Positions 10,055 through 20,072 of a stretch of 64,000 bases of DNA are shown one piece after another. Position 1 is the stretch's first letter. Every line of letters begins with the position of its first letter. The notes beneath the pieces are model-generated. The model was not told the origin of the DNA, did not search any database, and saw only the letters and a list, made by a program, of their open reading frames with translations. Source of the DNA: Drosophila pseudoobscura (lineage: Eukaryota > Arthropoda > Insecta > Diptera > Drosophilidae). A program made the translations under genes and the position numbers. The stretch spans positions 10,726,001 through 10,790,000 of the forward strand of contig NC_046680.1 in the NCBI RefSeq assembly GCF_009870125.1. Reading direction: 5' to 3'.

Positions 10055-10495
10055 TTAGTTTTGTTTGATTCCCTCTCTGACTTCGTCCACATCGTCGCGA
10101 AACGTTGAGATGCGCAGCAGGACTTCCCCAACCAGTTTATTGAGATGATCAAACCCATCCCTGAAGCATAAGTTCTTCCTGACATTGTCCTCAAAGTTGC
10201 GGACATTCTCGTCGGACTCGATTTTAGCGGCCTCGGCCTCTTCCCGCAATCTACTTAAAATCGCCTACCTCATCTTCTCTTTGTGGAGCTCCACCTTCAG
10301 ACGGTTGTCCAGCTCGAGGAGGCCGTGCTGGTACCGTGTCTTGCTGAAGGCGTCTGACGCACTCGTTCCGGTGATGAAGCTCATGCATTTCTTTCTTAGG
10401 TTAAATTCAGAGACAAGACTATCGAGCCCCGCGTTGCGATAGCTCTGAGTCTTGTAGATCACGATTAGCTTATAGAGCTACATATGCCAGTTCGT
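10055..10495 (-). pseudogene. Coiled-coil-like protein relic with one in-frame stop
   Basis: Minus strand, 10462 down to 10055, is one continuous frame interrupted by a single TAG (about 10267-10265) between KVELHKEKMR and AILSRLREEAEAAK. It ends VREGIKQN-stop. Just upstream, the segment ESMYELAYVAL lies in another frame and would join with a one-base shift to YKLIVIYKTQSYRNAG. The sequence is helical and charged with heptad-like spacing. The interruption is too short to be an intron (18 nt between possible splice signals). It is either a recently broken gene or a sequencing error. No family is recognised. Confidence 0.4.
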
Positions 10496-10599
10496 ACATG
10501 GATTCTGGATTAGACTCCAGGGTATTCGGCTCTGGCGTTCGGCTACCACCGCGTCATCATGAGCCAGCCCAAACCGGGTACGTTTTCCTTGTTTCCTCC

Positions 10600-10900
10600 C
10601 TATTCATCTTTTGCATTAACTATTTTTTTCTTAGGTCTTCTTCTTTTATTATTTGATACCCTCGCCTGATCGGCGGCCATCGTAAACTCCCCGGCGGTTC
10701 CTGTACTTTCGGGAGGTCTCTTAGCTGGACTGTGGTAGTCCCTGGCTGTCCTGCTGCGAGCATTAGCCATGATGCCGCTGCTGTGTCGCTGGGTCGACAA
10801 TGGCGTCCCGTCTTCTGCAGCAGACCTCGGAAAATCTGTCAGCAACCTCCCCATTCATACGTTGTTGAATCAAACGCTGCTTCAGCTTAGAGACATGTAA
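10600..10900 (-). pseudogene. Coding-like minus-strand fragments upstream of the coiled-coil relic
   Basis: Two overlapping minus frames look coding in succession: SKLKQRLIQQRMNGEVADRF, then after a frame change GTPLSTQRHSSGIMANARS running to a very basic KRRRPKKK tail and a TAG. A frameshifted N-terminal exon of the same decayed locus would explain this. A plus-strand donor-like CAT/GTAAGTG lies at 10897/10898, so a plus-strand exon is the alternative. I cannot decide between them. Confidence 0.25.
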
Positions 10901-10987
10901 GTGAATCAGTATATAATTGTGGATATATTTTAAAATATATCTTCCTTCACAACTTATGTACCCTACTCCTTGCCACAATCAGAGTCA

Positions 10988-11213
10988 TATCCGATTTCCC
11001 CCCGCCAAACGAAGTCCTATCCAAGAATTACCGAGGCGTATTCGAGACAGACCGAGTCCCATCGCAGGCAGACAGACACGTATCCCAGCAGGACAGAAGC
11101 TCACCACTTGCAAGATCGGAACCTAACAAGCCATCGTCATCCCCCCACCTGGCCATCGACAACAAGGACTTTGACTATGGCAACCAATGGAGGGGCTACG
11201 CGGGCTATTAGAC
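10988..11213 (+). CDS. Putative terminal exon of an unassigned plus-strand gene
   Basis: After an intron-like CTTGCCACAATCAG acceptor (ending 10987), the frame VISDFPPPNEVLSKNYRGVF... runs 74 codons with strongly G/C-biased third positions to LAIDNKDFDYGNQWRGYAGY and a TAG near 11211-11213. There is no in-frame ATG, so it needs an upstream exon. An ATG with donor CCGG/GTACGT at 10560-10578 (MSQPKP) is one candidate, but its phase would select a different frame. The aromatic C-terminus looks genuine. Family unknown. A poly(A) signal is not obvious. Confidence 0.35.
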
Positions 11214-11427
11214 TCTAGATAAATGTTTTCCACTTTATTATACTAAGCTAAGTTCTGATGAATATATGTAACTATTGAAAAATGATCCGTGCTGTTCTTG
11301 TATGGAGGAGACCATCGGGAATACAAAAAGGTGTGGCACGCCCAGATCGGTTCACAAATAGCGGAAAAAAATAAATATTTTTGTCAGGGGAAAATGACCT
11401 TGATCCTTAATAGGGACTCCATAGATT

Positions 11428-12196
11428 TTTTTTCCTATTTTCTTTGGCCGTTCAAACTGGCGTAACAGCCGAATTTCAAATCTGGGATACCAGGCGAACA
11501 GAAATCAGCAGAAGCTCACTAGTTTTTTTAAATTTCTTTTAATTTATTATTTCCGTTTTTTCCTATATTCTTTAGCCGTTCAAACTGGCGTAACGGCCGA
11601 AATTGAAATCTGGGATACCAGGCCAACAGAAATCAGCAGAGGGTCACTAGTTTTTTTTAATTTCTTTTAATTTATTATTTCCGTTTTTTCCTATATTCTT
11701 TAGCCGTTCAAAATGGTGTAACGGCCGAATTTCAGATCTGGGATACCAGGCCAACAGAAATCAGCAGAGGGTCACTAGTTTTTTTAATTTCTTTTGAATT
11801 ATTTTTTCCGTTTTTCCTATTTTCTTTGGCCGTTCAAACTGGCGTAACAGCCGAATTTCAAATCTGGGATACCAGGCGAACAGAAATCAGCAGAAGGTCA
11901 CTAGTTTTTTTAAATTTCTTTTAATTTATTATTTCCGTTTTTTCCTATATTCTTTAGCCGTTCAAACTGGCGTAACGGCCGAAATTGAAATCTGGGATAC
12001 CAGGCCAACAGAAATCAGCAGAGGGTCACTAGTTTTTTTTAATTTCTTTTAATTTATTATTTCCGTTTTTTCCTATATTCTTTAGCCGTTCAAATCGGTG
12101 TAACGGCCGAATTTCAAATCTGGGATACCAGGCCAACAGAAATCAGCAGAGGGTCACTAGTTTTTTTTAATTTCTTTTAATTTATTATTTCCGTTT
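11428..12196. repeat. ~128-bp tandem satellite array, left block (6 units)
   Basis: Six units with starts (GCCGTTCAAA) at about 11447, 11575, 11703, 11829, 11957 and 12085, a period of 126-128 bp. Each unit holds GCCGTTCAAACTGGCGTAAC or its ATCGGTG variant, then CAAATCTGGGATACCAGG, then ACAGAAATCAGCAGA, then a T-rich tail ending TTTCCGTTTTTTCCTAT. Units fall into recognisable subtypes in the order A-C-B, A-C-B. The array is cut in the T-rich tail by the mobile element at 12197. Confidence 0.9.
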
Positions 12197-13289
12197 TTAT
12201 ACCCGATACTCAAAATGAGTATTGGGGTATATTAGATTTGTGGTAAAAGTGGATGTGTGTAACGTCCAGAAGGAATCGTTTCCGACCCTATAAAGTATAT
12301 ATATTCTTGATCAGCATCAATAGCCGAGTCGATTGAGCCATGTCTGTCTGTCCGTCTGTCCGTCTGTCCGTCCGTCCGTCTGTCCGTCTGTCCGTCCCCT
12401 TCAGCACCTAATGCTCAAAGACTATAAGAGCTAGAGCAACGATGTTTTGGATCCAGACTTCTGTGATATGTCACTGCTCCAAAAATATTTCAAAACTTTG
12501 CCCCGCCCACTTCCGCCCCCACAAAGGGCGAAAATCTGTGGCATCCACAATTTTGACGATACGAGAAAACTAAAAACGCAGAATCGTAGAAGATGACTAT
12601 ATCTTCTAGAGTGCAAAATCTGAACCAGATCGTATAATTATTACAGCCAGAATCACGAAAACAATTTCACTCTTTCTCGCTCTGTCTCACTCTAACACAC
12701 AGGTTTCATGGTCGGTTTTGCCAATTGCAAAATATGAGTTCAAGGATCTCAGAACCTATAAAAGCCAAAACAACCAAATTTGGTATCCACACTCCTGTGA
12801 TATCGGACCTTGACCGTTTCCTGTCCAAATTTCGCCACACCCCCTTCCGCCCCCGCAAGGGACGAAAATCTGAGGCAACCACAAATCTCAGAGACTATTA
12901 AGGCTAGAGTAACCAAATTTGGTACACACACTCCTTTAAGATGTCACTATAAAACGTATATCTCAGAATTTCGCCCCACCCCCATCCGCCCCCACAAAGG
13001 ACGAAAATCTGTTGCATCCACAATATTGCAGATTTGAGAAAACTAGAAACGCAGAATCATAGATAATGACCATATCTATGAGATTGCTGAATCTGGATCA
13101 GATCAGATCATTTTTATAGCCAACAGGAACAAATCAATTTTCATTGGCTACGCAGCGCCCGACGTCACGCTCATACTGATTTCCTGTCTCTCTCGCACGC
13201 ACTCTTTGTCGTGTCGTTTAATATTAGCGGCGTCTGCCGGAGGAGAGCCATACTGCGGTGTCCGCAGCAACTCACAACGTTCCACCTCG
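12197..13289 (+). mobile_element. mini-me/DINE-1-type nonautonomous element inserted in the satellite
   Basis: About 1.1 kb with TATACCCGATACTCAAAATG-type 5' sequence, the GAGTCGATTGAGCCATGTCTG core and a (GTCY)n microsatellite at about 12339-12396, which is the hallmark of mini-me/DINE-1 repeats in Drosophila. Inside are degenerate subrepeats (ACCAAATTTGGTA...CACTCC, CGCCCCCACAAAGG). Near the 3' end is a perfect hairpin CTGCGG-TGT-CCGCAG at 13253-13267, as in Helitron-like elements. No open frame for a Rep/helicase is present. It splits a satellite unit in its T tract with no clear target duplication, which also fits Helitron-like insertion. Ends are placed by where the satellite resumes. 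Confidence 0.8.
12339..12396 (+). repeat. (GTCY)n microsatellite inside the mini-me/DINE-1 element
   Basis: GTCT/GTCC tetranucleotide run, diagnostic of the host element. Confidence 0.85.
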
Positions 13290-16110
13290 TTTCCTATATT
13301 CTTTAGTCGTTCAAATCGGTGTAACGGCCGAATTTCAAATCTGGGATACCAGGCCAACAGAAATCAGCAGAGGGTCACTAGTTTTTTTAGTTTCTTTTAA
13401 TTTATTATTTCCGTTTTTTCCTATATTCTTTAGCCGTTCAAATCGGTGTAACGGCCGAATTTCAAATCTGGGATACCAGGCCAACAGAAATCAGCAGAAG
13501 GTCACTAGTTTTTTTAAATTTCTTTTAATTTATTATTTCCGTTTTTTCCTATATTCTTTAGCCGTTCAAATCGGTGTAACGGCCGTTCAAACTGGTGTAA
13601 CGGCCGAAATTCAAATCTGGGATACCAGGCGAACAGAAATCAGCAGAGGGTCACTAGTTTTTTTAATTTCTTTTGAATTATTTTTTCCGTTTTTCCTATT
13701 GTCTTTGGCCGTTCAAACTGGCGTAACAGCCGAATTTCAAATCTGGGATACCAGGCGAACAGAAATCAGCAGAAGGTCACTAGTTTTTTTAAATTTCTTT
13801 TAATTTATTATTTCCGTTTTTTCCTATATTCTTTAGCCGTTCAAACTGGCGTAACGGCCGAATTTCAAATCTGGGATACCAGGCGAACAGAAATCAGCAG
13901 AAGGTCACTAGTTTTTTTAAATTTCTTTTAATTTATTATTTCCGTTTTTTCCTATATTCTTTAGCCGTTCAAATCGGTGTAACGGCCGAATTTCAAATCT
14001 GGGATACCAGGCCAACAGAAATCAGCAGAGGGTCACTAGTTTTTTTTAATTTCTTTTAATTTATTATTTCCGTTTTTTCCTATTTTCTTTGGCCGTTCAA
14101 ACTGGCGTAACAGCCGAATTTCAAATCTGGGATACCAGGCGAACAGAAATCAGCAGAAGGTCACTAGTTTTTTTAAATTTCTTTTAATTTATTATTTCCG
14201 TTTTTTCCTATATTCTTTAGCCGTTCAAACTGGCGTAACGGCCGAAATTGAAATCTGGGATACCAGGCCAACAGAAATCAGCAGAGGGTCACTAGTTTTT
14301 TTAGTTTCTTTTGAATTATTTTTTCCGTTTTTTCCTATTTTCTTTGGCCGTTCAAACTGGCGTAACAGCCGAATTTCAAATCTGGGATACCAGGCGAACA
14401 GAAATCAGCAGAAGGTCACTAGTTTTTTTAAATTTCTTTTAATTTATTATTTCCGTTTTTTCCTATATTCTTTAGCCGTTCAAATCGGTGTAACGGCCGA
14501 ATTTCAAATCTGGGATACCAGGCCAACAGAAATCAGCAGAGGGTCACTAGTTTTTTTTAATTTCTTTTAATTTATTATTTCCGTTTTTTCCTATTTTCTT
14601 TGGCCGTTCAAACTGGCGTAACAGCCGAATTTCAAATCTGGGATACCAGGCGAACAGAAATCAGCAGAAGGTCACTAGTTTTTTTAAATTTCTTTTAATT
14701 TATTATTTCCGTTTTTTCCTATATTCTTTAGCCGTTCAAACTGGCGTAACGGCCGAAATTGAAATCTGGGATACCAGGCCAACAGAAATCAGCAGAGGGT
14801 CACTAGTTTTTTTTAATTTCTTTTAATTTATTATTTCCGTTTTTTCCTATATTCTTTAGCCGTTCAAATCGGTGTAACGGCCGAATTTCAAATCTGGGAT
14901 ACCAGGCCAACAGAAATCAGCAGAGGGTCACTAGTTTTTTTAGTTTCTTTTGAATTATTTTTTCCGTTTTTTCCTATTTTCTTTGGCCGTTCAAACTGGC
15001 GTAACAGCCGAATTTCAAATCTGGGATACCAGGCGAACAGAAATCAGCAGAAGGTCACTAGTTTTTTTAAATTTCTTTTAATTTATTATTTCCGTTTTTT
15101 CCTATATTCTTTAGCCGTTCAAATCGGTGTAACGGCCGAATTTCAAATCTGGGATACCAGGCCAACAGAAATCAGCAGAGGGTCACTAGTTTTTTTAGTT
15201 TCTTTTGAATTATTTTTTCCGTTTTTTCCTATTTTCTTTGGCCGTTCAAACTGGCGTAACAGCCGAATTTCAAATCTGGGATACCAGGCGAACAGAAATC
15301 AGCAGAGGGTCACTAGTTTTTTTAAATTTCTTTTAATTTATTATTTCCGTTTTTTCCTATATTCTTTAGCCGTTCAAACTGGCGTAACGGCCGAATTTCA
15401 AATCTGGGATACCAGGCGAACAGAAATCAGCAGAAGGTCACTAGTTTTTTAAAATTTCTTTTAATTTATTATTTCCGTTTTTTCCTATATTCTTTAGCCG
15501 TTCAAATCGGTGTAACGGCCGAATTTCAAATCTGGGATACCAGGCGAACAGAAATCAGCAGAAGGTCACTAGTTTTTTTAAATTTCTTTAAATTTATTAT
15601 TTTCGTTTTTTCCTATATTCTTTAGCCGTTCAAACTGGCGTAACGGCCGAATTTCAAATCTGGGATACCAGGCGAACAGAAATCAGCAGAAGGTCACTAG
15701 TTTTTTTTAATTTCTTTTAATTTATTATTTCCGTTTTTTCCTATTTTCTTTGGCCGTTCAAACTGGTGTAACGGCCGAAATTCAAATCTGGGATACCAGG
15801 CCAACAGAAATCAGCAGAGGGTCACTAGTTTTTTTAAATTTCTTTTAATGTATTATTTCCGTTTTTTCCTATATTCTTTAGCCGTTCAAATCGGTGTAAC
15901 GGCCGAATTTCAAATCTGGGATACCAGGCGAAAAGAAATCAGCAGAAGGTCACTAGTTTTTTTTTAATTTCTTTTAATTTATTATTTCCGTTTTTTCCTA
16001 TATTCTTTAGCCGTTCAAATCGGTGTAACGGCCGTTCAAACTGGTGTAACGGCCGAAATTCAAATCTGGGATACCAGGCAAACAGAAATCAGCGGATGGT
16101 CACAAGTTTT
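13290..16110. repeat. ~128-bp tandem satellite array, right block (about 22 units)
   Basis: The same unit as the left block resumes at TTTCCTATATTCTTTAG and continues to about 16110. Subtypes can be told apart: A (CTTTGGCCG, GTAACAGCC, GCGAACAG), B (CTTTAGCCG, ATCGGTGTAACGG, CCAACAG), C (ACTGGCGTAACGGCCGAAATTG) and D (ACTGGCGTAACGGCCGAATTTC). A alternates with the others over much of the block. Two units (at about 13562 and 16009) carry a doubled head. Small open frames here are by-products of the repeat. Confidence 0.9.
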
Positions 16111-16149
16111 TTTGTCAACGATTGACAACAACAGCTGTTGACGATCCAG

Positions 16150-16535
16150 GCTTTTGACGGCTTTCTGTGTTCGGAAAAGCTTCCTTGATCTAATGTATTC
16201 TTCATTAAGGACCAAGGATGCAGGATATTTTCTCCAGATATAAATATTTTGTTTTCTCCCTTATTTTTGGATCGGGATGTGAGACGGCTTCCTATGATCC
16301 CAAAAAGGTCCGCGATTCGATGAAGTCCTTTTCAAGCACCAAGGACCAAGGATATTTTCCCCAGCTTTAGACGTTTTCCCGGCTATTGGTGCGCTGATCT
16401 AGGCGGATGGCTTGCTGTGATCGAAAAAATGTCCCTGATTTGGAGTCCTTTTTAAGGCTTGATCCTTTCCCCAATCAAAAATAATGACTTTTCTCTGCTA
16501 ACTGTGGACCGATTTGGAAGTGCCACTCCTTTTTG
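16150..16535 (+). repeat. Three diverged ~125-bp repeats at the array edge
   Basis: Copies start at GGCTTTCTGTG (16159), GGCTTCCTATG (16286) and GGCTTGCTGTG (16409). Each runs through a GATC...AAAAA...TGAT...TCCTTTT...AAGGACCAAGGAT...TTTTCCCCAG pattern. Spacing is 127 and 123 bp. The sequence differs from the main satellite although the period is nearly the same. Confidence 0.65.
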
Positions 16536-16760
16536 TAATTTGGATAGTGTCCCCCAAACAAGAACAGAAAAGATCATTAAATAATAATTAATAATAATTT
16601 AATAATAAATAAACAAGCGGAAAACATTAGTATCCACTATCTAAATAACAACAACGAGATATATCTATGATATAACCCGCGTGGGCCCTCCGTGCAAACC
16701 ATAATCAGGTAAAGGTTGGCATAAGATGTTTTGAATTTTGGCGCCGCTTACTCAGTTTCC
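16536..16760. other. AT-rich spacer
   Basis: Contains AATAATAA words and nothing recognisable before the DRE cluster. Confidence 0.4.
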
Positions 16761-16763
16761 TTC

Positions 16764-16860
16764 TATCGATAACGTCTATCGATACAGCTCAGGACTCTAT
16801 CGATATGTCGACTGGAAAAACACCGATATTTTCCATTTTTCAATCTACCGAGTATCGATA
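16764..16860. promoter_or_regulatory. Cluster of four DRE (TATCGATA) octamers
   Basis: Perfect TATCGATA palindromes at 16764-16771, 16777-16784, 16798-16805 and 16853-16860. Half-sites ATCGATGG, ATCGATGG and CATCGATAG follow between 17019 and 17070. DRE is the DREF site of housekeeping promoters, and clustered CGATA is also the BEAF-32 boundary motif. The cluster lies about 280 bases upstream of the MTO1 relic, so it may be that gene's duplicated promoter, or an insulator at the array edge. Confidence 0.75.
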
Positions 16861-17139
16861 TTAACGGAAAATTTTAATTAAACAATTTAACAAATTATAT
16901 TTGTTTATATTATCGTTACTAGAAAATAAACACATTAAAAGCCATTTTGTAATGTTATTTTGCGCAGATTTCACATGGAAACACATATAACACATAAACA
17001 CATTTCTTCTAAACTTTCTATCGATGGTCGAAACGATCGATGGTCGTCTAATTTTTCAACCATCGATAGCGCTACTAATATTTTCCAGCCCTAGCTGTTA
17101 TTTTTAAATTTAATTTATTTACGATTGTAATTAAAATTA

Positions 17140-17600
17140 ATGCAATGTGGCTGTCAGTGGCGGAGGAGGATATGCTGGCACAGAGGCTTCTGTAGCCGCT
17201 GCTCGGATGGTTGCACGTGCGTTGTTGCTAACACACAAGATGGCACACAATGGAGACCATTGGCAAGATGTCCTGCAATCCTTCGTTCGGGGGAATTGGA
17301 AAGAGCCACGCTCCTGCGATGTGGCTGAAGTGCTCAACAACCGATGTGGGCCGCGGGCACAGATCGATCGGCAGCTCTGCAAGACAGTTGTCCCGAAGGA
17401 ACTTCCTAGCAGGCAGGACCTGGAGATTAAAGCCAACTGTTGTAGACACCAGCATCGACATTGAACTGGAGGTGAGACCGCCTGGACGAATGGGAGATTC
17501 TCTAACAAAGGCCTAAGGCGAGGCCATAGACCTGGACAGCCCATTGATTTATCCACAGGGAATATCGTATACCTTGGCCCATGCCCAGCAAGTGTAGCCG
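17140..17600 (+). pseudogene. Mto1: Decayed partial copy of MTO1/MnmG (tRNA uridine-34 modification, FAD-binding)
   Basis: MTO1 with GTPBP3 modifies wobble uridines of mitochondrial tRNAs. Plus-strand pieces match the N-terminal FAD domain in order. GGGGYAGTEASVAAARM and LLLTHKM (from 17147) carry the Rossmann GxGxAGxEA signature. After a one-base shift METIGKMSCNPSFGGIGK (from 17250) follows, which is the family's NPxxGGxxKG block. Back in the first frame comes NRCGPRAQIDRQL (about 17338-17380), then in the second frame IELEVRPPGRMGDSLTKA (about 17455-17515) and a TAA. Blocks between these, such as the REVDALDG segment and the GPAVWG insert, are missing. There is no ATG or transit peptide. 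The frameshifts and deletions show a pseudogene; the functional copy must be elsewhere. Confidence 0.8.
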
Positions 17601-17717
17601 GTTGCGATAACGCAGACATCCCACGCTCCATTAAGCTAATCGAGTCTTGCCAGGAGAATCAATACAGCGCCCATTTTAATAAAAAGCACAGCAAATCAAT
17701 TGAATCCTTACATACAG
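17600..17717. other. Spacer between the MTO1 relic and the large minus-strand gene
   Basis: No feature recognised. Confidence 0.35.
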
Positions 17718-17723
17718 TTTATT
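17718..17723 (-). terminator. Possible distal polyadenylation signal of the large minus-strand gene
   Basis: AATAAA on the minus strand (TTTATT on +), about 2.3 kb beyond the last stop of the alternative 3' exon. Other AATAAA or near matches occur in between, so this is only the farthest plausible end. Confidence 0.3.
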
Positions 17724-20072
17724 TCATAAAATCATAAATGCCTTAGGTAATGTTGTACAAGATTGTTTAAATGTTGGTTTCGCATATCGTTTGCCACATG
17801 GTTGAACGCTGTATTTATACTGGTGCGCTGTTTTGTAGTTTGAATGTTTGTTTCTGGTTGTACCCGCTACTCCTGTGCCATTATGGAAAATCTTGGAGAT
17901 TTGGTATAGAGGTTCTTCAATCTGCTCATATATCACACCTATACCTAAGCGTCGTAATGATGACAGCTGATTTGGAATTGCATTTAAAGAGTGAACTTGT
18001 GAGCTTGAAGTTGTGATCCTGTTCTGTTACTTGTAATAAAGATTTCAGATAAAAGTTCAGTAGCGGGTACTCTACAGTTCCTGGTTGTACTTGCTTCCGA
18101 AGTCGCTTGTCTGCCATCAATGATAGGCTCAACGGTCAATGGTCAAAGTATGTATGGATGCTATGCTGTATGCTGTATGCTGTATGATCTGTGATTTTGT
18201 GTATTTGGTTTTCGATTTTGATTGTGTTTCGGTTAGCTTACAATTTAATGTTTTACACTTTGTATTCTGTTTACACACACAACGAAGATTGAGGGAGAAG
18301 TACAGTACATTTAATTTATTTGGTTTTATTTGCATTTGTTTTGTTTTCTTTGGTTTTTAATTGTTTAGGTTGTATTTGAAACTATTTGTTTTTTTTAAAT
18401 TGATTAGCTATCGCATGGCATTTGTGGGTTAGGTTATTAGATGTACGCCAATCGATATCAGTTATCTGTATATTATTCATGAATCTATTACGATTAGTTT
18501 ATTAAAATATATTCACTTTCAGTTTTACTGGTACATACACATAGTTTTGTCAAAGGAAAAATCGACTTGCATATGGCAGAATTTGTAAGGAAATGTGATC
18601 GGAACATGTCGGTGTCTATGGCTGTGTCGCGTCTCCCTCCGCTCCGGGGGTCTGGTGGGGTCCAGTCCCGCACTCTGCTGTTCGGTGTACACCCTGCTTC
18701 GAAAACTTGATCTGAATTTCCAGTATTGGCCCTCAAGAGACTTCAGATTGAGGCTCATACGCAATAATATGTTGAGTTTTGGTTTGATTTGGTTTTTTTT
18801 TTGTGTTTTTTTTTTGTCTTTTTCATTTTATAATATCACAGATTGCTCGAGATTTATGCTTTAAAAAAATAATATAAATCTGTACGTCTCGTCTTCGAAA
18901 TTTTAGGCAATCTCAAACGCAAAAACACTTCGGGCATAGATTGGAAAAGGGAACAAAAACTATGGATATAGATCCCCTCGAGACATTCTTTAGGGTTTAT
19001 GCCATTAGCTACTTACTATAAACATCAATTACAGAGCGGTTAAGAAATACGCCTCTCTTTAGGGACACCTCCTCCCTCACACTCTTTGCCTCTCTATCTC
19101 TTTGCTATATTGTGTTATGTTTGCTGTGGTCTTTGCCGTAGATGGAAGCGATTCCTCAACTGTGTATTGTGTACAAAATGATCCCAAATAATATGAAAAG
19201 CTAAGGGCCAAAGGGTTGCATACAAAAGTTGTTCAATTTCGAAAAATAATTTAAGCCTTTCGCTGCTCATCCTACTCATCCTTGCCAGATGATCTTATCC
19301 TCATTTTAGTATTTGATTTTTTATCTAAATTTCAGTTCCGTTTTTTTCCCCACTTTGTATTCATACATTTTTCCGTTTTCCGTTTTCGGTTTTGTTCATT
19401 TTTCGTACTCTCCAAATCACAATTATTAGCAATTTAAGAATAAATTATAGCTACTCAGTAAGTTTTGTATAATTCTGCTTCTGCTTCTGTTTCTCTTTCT
19501 GTTTCTGCATCCATTTCCGTTTCCGTTCTCGTTCCTGCTCTGGTTTCTGCTTGTATGTATGTATGTATGTATGTATATATATATATATATATATATAAAT
19601 TTCTTAACAGAGGTTTAGTCTAAATTTACAACTATCGGTAACGAGCACACACGGGAACCGGGACGGGCCGTGAACATGTTCCACACCACACAAAGACTAC
19701 ACTCAGAGCTCTATGCAAGTGCCTAAAAGATCTTACAATGATAATTCTTTCAATATCGAGTATTTCACAATACGTTGTGTTACATTTAATGCAGACTACT
19801 CGTAGCGTAGAGACAGACTCTTTACACATATTGCAAATGTCTTTTGCTGTAGAATTGTATTCAACTGGTTGGGGTAAACGTTAGATTGTAACACCGAGAA
19901 CAAACAAATATCTGATATCTGTTATCCATTATCCATTAACCATTATACATTCATTATACAATTATACATTCATTATGGGGGGGGGAGGATTCAGATGGTT
20001 CGCTATTACTGTGTGTCTAGGGGTTGTATTCACTGGAATTCAAAATCTAATATCCCTATCCAGGCCTCTCCT
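17724..20072 (-). other. Probable long 3' UTR of the zinc/GSE1-like gene
   Basis: AT-rich, noncoding on both strands, rich in T runs and TTTGT/TGTAT words. It includes a (TATG)n(TA)n microsatellite at about 19552-19599. It lies directly 3' of the alternative terminal exon with no promoter-like break, so I read it as 3' UTR. The assignment is inferred from position. Confidence 0.4.
19552..19599. repeat. (TGTA)n(TA)n microsatellite
   Basis: About five TGTA units followed by about ten TA units. Confidence 0.85.

Noticed and set aside
10228..10290. An 18-nt GTAGGC...AAGTAG intron removing the stop in the coiled-coil relic
   Set aside because: Far below the minimum intron length known for Drosophila (about 50 nt).
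13258..13803. 181-codon open frame in the satellite array
   Set aside because: It repeats the same peptide every ~128 bp because the monomer happens to be nearly a multiple of three and stop-poor; other monomers break it. No start or codon bias.
11428..16110. CRISPR-like spaced repeats
   Set aside because: The repeats are directly adjacent ~128-bp monomers in an animal genome, with no unique spacers.
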